Assembly: GCA_024707265.1 (NCBI GenBank)
Contig: JANQAB010000008.1
Span: 264,047 to 328,046 of the forward strand
Direction: 5' to 3'
Length of the DNA: 64,000 nt
Source of the DNA: Sporocytophaga sp.
GTDB taxonomy: Bacteria; Bacteroidota; Bacteroidia; Cytophagales; Cytophagaceae
Part shown: one piece after another, positions 60,951 to 64,000 of the stretch
How positions within the stretch are numbered: position 1 is the first letter of the stretch
Layout of the letters: each line of letters starts with the position of its first letter
Position numbers and translations under genes: made by a program
Notes under the pieces: model-generated
Database searches by the model: none
What the model was told of the DNA's origin: nothing
What the model saw: only the letters and a program-made list of their open reading frames with translations

Positions 60951-61727
60951 ATGAGGTATACATTAATTACCGGAGCTAGCAGAGGTATTGGCCTGGCAAT
61001 GGCAGAGTATTGTGCGTCTAAAAAAATTAATCTGGTTCTTGTCTCAAGATCCGAAAATAAGCTTTGGGAAATAGCTGCAAGATTAAAAGCTACCCAAAAA
61101 ATTGATGTAAAAGTTTATCCCGCAGATCTCACAGAAAATGATGTTCCAGAAAAACTTTATAACTGGTGTCTGAAAGAAGGAATAAAGGTGAATATGCTTA
61201 TTAATAATGCAGGGGCAGGTCTGTATGGCAAGTTTCCGTCATTATCATTGGAAGATCAGTTAAATCTGATAAAGTTAAATCAATCTGCTTCGGTGTCGCT
61301 GATTTATAACTTTATTCCTATGCTTAAAGCAGAAGATGGATATATAATGAATGTAGCAAGCACCGCATGTTATCAGCCAATTCCATTTATGAGTGTATAT
61401 GCTGCTACACAGTCATTTCTGCATTCTTTTACCTTGGCATTGCGTGAAGAATTAAAGCCTTTTAATATATCTGTCAGCTGTCTTTGTCCTGGACCTACAG
61501 CCACTGATTTTTTTGAAGAAGCGGGCTTGAAAAATCTTCCTGTTGACTCAAGTGAAGTAAAAATGTCTCCGGAAGAGGTAGCTGAAATAGCTATAGAAGG
61601 TATGCTTGCTCATGATTCTGAAATAATTCCCGGAACAAGCAATATGTTTGGTGCTTACTTCAGCAAGATCTTTCCAAACAAGTTTATTGTAAGAACCCTT
61701 AACAGGCTTTTTGCACCAAAGAATTAA
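60951..61727 (+). CDS. Short-chain dehydrogenase/reductase with altered active site
   Basis: The 258-residue protein has the NAD(P) loop TGASRGIG (7-14), NNAG (85-88), the catalytic Ser137 and Tyr150 spaced as in classical SDRs, and PGPTATDFF. The usual lysine of YxxxK is replaced by Gln154 (YAATQ), although the surrounding helix is well conserved. The fold and cofactor site look intact, but the altered lysine may weaken or change activity. It is probably co-transcribed with menC. A terminator hairpin follows. Confidence 0.85.
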   Translation: MRYTLITGASRGIGLAMAEYCASKKINLVLVSRSENKLWEIAARLKATQKIDVKVYPADLTENDVPEKLYNWCLKEGIKVNMLINNAGAGLYGKFPSLSLEDQLNLIKLNQSASVSLIYNFIPMLKAEDGYIMNVASTACYQPIPFMSVYAATQSFLHSFTLALREELKPFNISVSCLCPGPTATDFFEEAGLKNLPVDSSEVKMSPEEVAEIAIEGMLAHDSEIIPGTSNMFGAYFSKIFPNKFIVRTLNRLFAPKN

Positions 61728-61749
61728 ATATTAGTGATTGGTTTGTTTT

Positions 61750-61788
61750 AAAAATTCATTTTCACTTTATGGAAATGAATTTTTTTTT
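61750..61788 (+). terminator. Terminator of the menC/SDR unit
   Basis: AAAAATTCATTT and AAATGAATTTTT form a 12-base stem around an 11-base loop, followed by more T. It sits between the SDR and VIT1-like genes. Confidence 0.7.
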
Positions 61789-61800
61789 ATATTGATAATT

Positions 61801-62523
61801 ATGGAAGATAAGCTACATTCAGGCGGGAACATTTTATTTTTTAATAAAGACTATATTTCCGAATTCGTTTATGGAGGAGTTGATGGTGCCATTACCACAT
61901 TTGCAGTTGTTGCAGGAGCTACAGGTGCCAATTTATCGATATCTGTAGTTATTATCCTTGGCTTTGCCAACCTTATCGCTGACGGCTTTTCAATGTCGGT
62001 GGGAAACTATTTTTCAACTAAGGCCGAGCAGGATACTTACGAGAAAAATAAAGCTGTCGAATACTGGGAAATTGAAAATATGAGGGAGAAAGAAATAGAG
62101 GAGGTAAGGGAGATATACCAAAAGAAAGGGTTTGAGGGTGAACTATTAGATAGAGTTGTTGAAGTAATAACTTCCAATAAAGATGTTTGGGTAGATACCA
62201 TGATGAAGGAAGAACTTGAAATGTCTAAAGATGAAAGAACTCCCTTTAAAACTGCTGGTATGACCTTTCTATCTTTTGTAACAATTGGTCTGATTCCTTT
62301 GCTGGCCTATGTATTTGCTATTTTTAAAATATTGGAGCCAAACAATTTGTTTCTGGTAAGTTGTATTCTTACCGGAATAGCCCTTGCAATTGTTGGTAGT
62401 TTAAAGAGTGTAGTTACAGATAAAAATAAATTTATTGGGATTGCTGAAACACTTTTCCTTGGTGGTATAGCGGCATTTCTTGCATATTATGTCGGTGCTG
62501 TTCTTGAAACAATCTTTAATTAA
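61801..62523 (+). CDS. VIT1/CCC1-family metal transporter
   Basis: The 240-residue protein matches the VIT1/CCC1 family that moves iron or manganese out of the cytoplasm. The first helix contains EFVYGGVDGAITTFAVVAGATGA, the second GFANLIADGFSMSVGNYF. A long charged loop (about 78-145) carries the Glu-rich metal-collecting region (EIENMREKEIEEVREIY). Three more helices follow. The longer frame starts in the terminator region, so ATG 61801, the first Met of the conserved part, is preferred. Confidence 0.9.
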   Translation: MEDKLHSGGNILFFNKDYISEFVYGGVDGAITTFAVVAGATGANLSISVVIILGFANLIADGFSMSVGNYFSTKAEQDTYEKNKAVEYWEIENMREKEIEEVREIYQKKGFEGELLDRVVEVITSNKDVWVDTMMKEELEMSKDERTPFKTAGMTFLSFVTIGLIPLLAYVFAIFKILEPNNLFLVSCILTGIALAIVGSLKSVVTDKNKFIGIAETLFLGGIAAFLAYYVGAVLETIFN

Positions 62524-62649
62524 AGAATCGATAAAATGAAATTTCTATGAGTGTGATAAATAGCTAATAATCCCCTCTTGAAAATTAAAGTTTTGATGCT
62601 CAAGGATAATTATTAGAGAGAGGTCTATTGTACGACTTCAATAAAAAAA

Positions 62650-63078
62650 TTAACGTTTATCTGCACTCCAGATGTTTTTGATTTTTTTATCCAAAAAAGA
62701 ATTGTCTTGATATATTCCCTTGATTTTTCCTTCTGAAATGGCACCATTCCAGAGAATGATACTTCCATCAGAAGGGTTGTAGGAGGAAAAGGTAATGCCC
62801 TTGCTGTTAGTTGATCCTTTTATTTTACCCCGGAAAGGATTTTTGCCCTTTCTTAATATTCTTCCTTCAACTTTACCCAAATGATCTATATTTATAAATA
62901 ATTCAAATTTACCATCTGTATCATTGGAGTAGTTGGCAAAAGACCCATAGTAATGGCCTGCTGGATTTAGGGATTCTTTATTCTGAAAAAACTCCCAGAG
63001 CGCCCAAAAAATAACCAGAATACTAACTATTGCTGCTGCTGCTTCAACCTTTCTTAAAAATCCTTCATTACTGCTCAT
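62650..63078 (-). CDS. Hypothetical membrane-anchored protein
   Basis: I do not recognise this 142-residue protein. One membrane helix (about 10-32) is followed by a beta-rich domain (about 40-140) with repeated short strands (GHYYGSFANYSNDTDGKFELFINI, KVEGRILRKG, GSIILWNGAISEGKIKGIYQ). The domain would face the periplasm. It is oriented with the RidA-like gene upstream but separated by a hairpin. No functional clue is visible. Confidence 0.65.
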   Translation of the reverse strand: MSSNEGFLRKVEAAAAIVSILVIFWALWEFFQNKESLNPAGHYYGSFANYSNDTDGKFELFINIDHLGKVEGRILRKGKNPFRGKIKGSTNSKGITFSSYNPSDGSIILWNGAISEGKIKGIYQDNSFLDKKIKNIWSADKR

Positions 63079-63094
63079 AGCATGTTCTTAATAA

Positions 63095-63135
63095 AATAAA
63101 AAGCCATCTCCCTTAAATTTTGTTTAGGGGGAAAC
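63095..63135 (-). terminator. Possible terminator after the RidA-like gene
   Basis: CTCCCTTAAA and TTTAGGGGGA form an imperfect GC-tipped stem; on the minus strand it is followed by a T-rich stretch beyond a few bases. Confidence 0.35.
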
Positions 63136-63151
63136 CAAAAAATATGTGCCT

Positions 63152-63538
63152 TTAATTGGAGGCAATTGCTGTAACTTCTACTTCTACCAGAAGATCAGGT
63201 GATATGAGTCGGTTTACTTCTACCATTGTGGCTGCGGGATTTATTCCGATAAAAAACTGACCATGAGCTTTTCCTATTTCTTCCCATTGACTAATATCGG
63301 TAACATACATGCGTGTCCTTACAACATCTTTCATACTACTTCCAAAATGTTCAAGGCATTTTTCAATTTTTGACAAAATAAAATGAGCTTGTTCATACGC
63401 ATTTCCTATACCGATTACTTTGTCTCCATCCATTGCTGTGGTCCCTGCTATTTCTATGATGTTACCTATTTTTACAGCTCTGGAGTATCCGACTATGTCT
63501 TCCCAAGGTGTTCCGGATTTTAAGATTTCTCTTTTCAT
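63152..63538 (-). CDS. RidA/YjgF-like protein without the canonical Arg
   Basis: The 128-residue protein is a YjgF/YER057c/UK114-type trimeric fold, with GNIIEIAGTTAMDGDKVIG, TRMYVTDISQWEEIGKAHGQFF and LLVEVEVTAIA. In imine/enamine deaminases of the RidA subgroup a conserved Arg sits in the PARS motif. Here the matching segment is PAAT (101-104), so canonical deaminase activity is unlikely. It lies 23 bases downstream of the cyclase-family gene and is probably co-transcribed with it. Confidence 0.87.
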   Translation of the reverse strand: MKREILKSGTPWEDIVGYSRAVKIGNIIEIAGTTAMDGDKVIGIGNAYEQAHFILSKIEKCLEHFGSSMKDVVRTRMYVTDISQWEEIGKAHGQFFIGINPAATMVEVNRLISPDLLVEVEVTAIASN

Positions 63539-63561
63539 GATTTATATTTTCTTAAAAAAGA

Positions 63562-64000
63562 TTAATTATCAAAAATAGCTACAACCCTTGCAGGGGCTGC
63601 TGATGCTCCCTTTATCTTTAACGGAAAAACAGCAATTTTAAATCCGAATGGGGGAAGTGCTTCCAGATTTATCAGTTGTTCCATATGGAGGTATTCATAC
63701 TTTTGTCCTACAAGATGGGCTTGCCAGAAGAGCTCCGGATCAGATGTTTCTTTGGCTTTAGCAGCCATATATATTAAAGGCAGATCAAAGCCCCACTGAT
63801 CTATACCCATCACTTTTATGCCCCGTTGAATCAGCCATTCTGTGGCCTCTTTGCTCATGCCTGTTCCTTTATTTACATAATCTTCCCCCTGCACCTTTGA
63901 GCGACCGGTTTTAATAAGGACTATTTTCCCCGGAGCTAGTTCGGCTCCTGATTTTTTTAGGTCTGTTTGTATATCATCAACTGTAATGATTTCAAAATCC
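63562..64000 (-). CDS. Cyclase-family metal-dependent hydrolase (partial, N-terminus off window)
   Basis: The frame is open from the right edge to its stop codon, giving 145 C-terminal residues. IVLIKTGRSKVQ, SKEATEWLIQRGIKVMGIDQWGFDLPL and a C-terminal FPLKIKGASAAPARVVAIF resemble the cyclase/kynurenine-formamidase family. The HxGTHxDxP metal motif would lie to the right of the window. A GTG internal start is not real. It is paired with the RidA-like gene. Confidence 0.83.
   Translation of the reverse strand, partial: DFEIITVDDIQTDLKKSGAELAPGKIVLIKTGRSKVQGEDYVNKGTGMSKEATEWLIQRGIKVMGIDQWGFDLPLIYMAAKAKETSDPELFWQAHLVGQKYEYLHMEQLINLEALPPFGFKIAVFPLKIKGASAAPARVVAIFDN

Noticed and set aside
63570..63577. 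A minus-strand TATTTTTG upstream of the RidA-like gene.
   Set aside because: It lies inside the coding end of the cyclase gene (IFDN codons) and the two genes look co-transcribed, so a chance match is more likely.

Overview
The window comes from a member of the Bacteroidota, most likely a Cytophagales-type gliding or cellulolytic bacterium. Several independent signs agree. Two proteins carry type IX secretion (T9SS) sorting tails, and one of them also has ten SprB-type repeats. Promoters follow the Bacteroidota -7 pattern TAnnTTTG, and purine-rich Shine-Dalgarno sites are almost absent. nuoC and nuoD are separate genes. HU-CCDC81/SPOR proteins, a eukaryote-type GT3 glycogen synthase, DUF4468 and DUF6952 proteins and a menaquinone gene (menC) are all present. 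The DNA is AT-rich throughout, and no prophage, insertion sequence or CRISPR array is visible. Almost everything looks like resident chromosomal DNA.

Layout. 1-4182 (minus): respiratory complex I genes nuoA-B-C-D-E-F, tightly packed, with nuoF running off the left edge. 4.5-13.2 kb (plus): a CorC/HlyC-type CBS protein, a probable outer-membrane HEXXH metalloprotease with propeller and barrel regions, a small secreted protein, a GH63-like glucosidase and the cell-wall enzyme MltG. 13.3-22.3 kb: a small frameshifted gene, a histone-deacetylase-family hydrolase, two MFS transporters, a DoxX-like protein, RqcH (ribosome rescue), RlmH, a secreted protein with a DnaJ-type zinc finger, a decayed gene remnant, a PPP phosphatase, a DUF4468 protein and tRNA-Asp. 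22.7-32.6 kb (minus): a 1916-residue secreted protein (CBM9, PQQ sugar dehydrogenase, CBM96-like, SprB repeats, T9SS tail), a split transketolase and glycogen synthase.

32.9-38.7 kb: accA, a metallo-beta-lactamase hydrolase with an abutting patatin, a small exported protein, tyrS and holA. 38.8-47.7 kb (plus): a probable envelope operon of a giant TPR protein, an outer-membrane barrel, an HU/SPOR protein and a TonB protein, continuing into folC and trmB. 47.6-49.2 kb (minus): a PfkB sugar kinase coupled to a TrpF-like protein that lacks both catalytic residues. 49.3-58.7 kb (plus): a thioredoxin, DUF6952, mnmA, a lipoprotein, a T9SS subtilisin, rpe, a TonB-dependent receptor, an LpoB-like lipoprotein and a COG3014-type lipoprotein. 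58.8-64 kb: a Dph6-like ATP pyrophosphatase, a Lys-rich exported peptide, menC, an SDR with an altered active site, a VIT1/CCC1 transporter, a membrane-anchored protein, a RidA-like protein and a cyclase-family hydrolase cut by the right edge.

The main technical theme is a run of single-base length errors in A/T homopolymers. They break nuoB, mltG, tyrS (twice), the TPR giant (three times), a small ORF and probably the start of the HEXXH protein. Several of these genes should be essential, so sequencing or assembly error is the simplest explanation. Transcriptional slippage is the alternative worth excluding. The best biological leads are the multimodular sugar dehydrogenase, the HEXXH-propeller-barrel protein, the TPR/barrel/HU-SPOR/TonB operon and the PfkB/TrpF-like pair.
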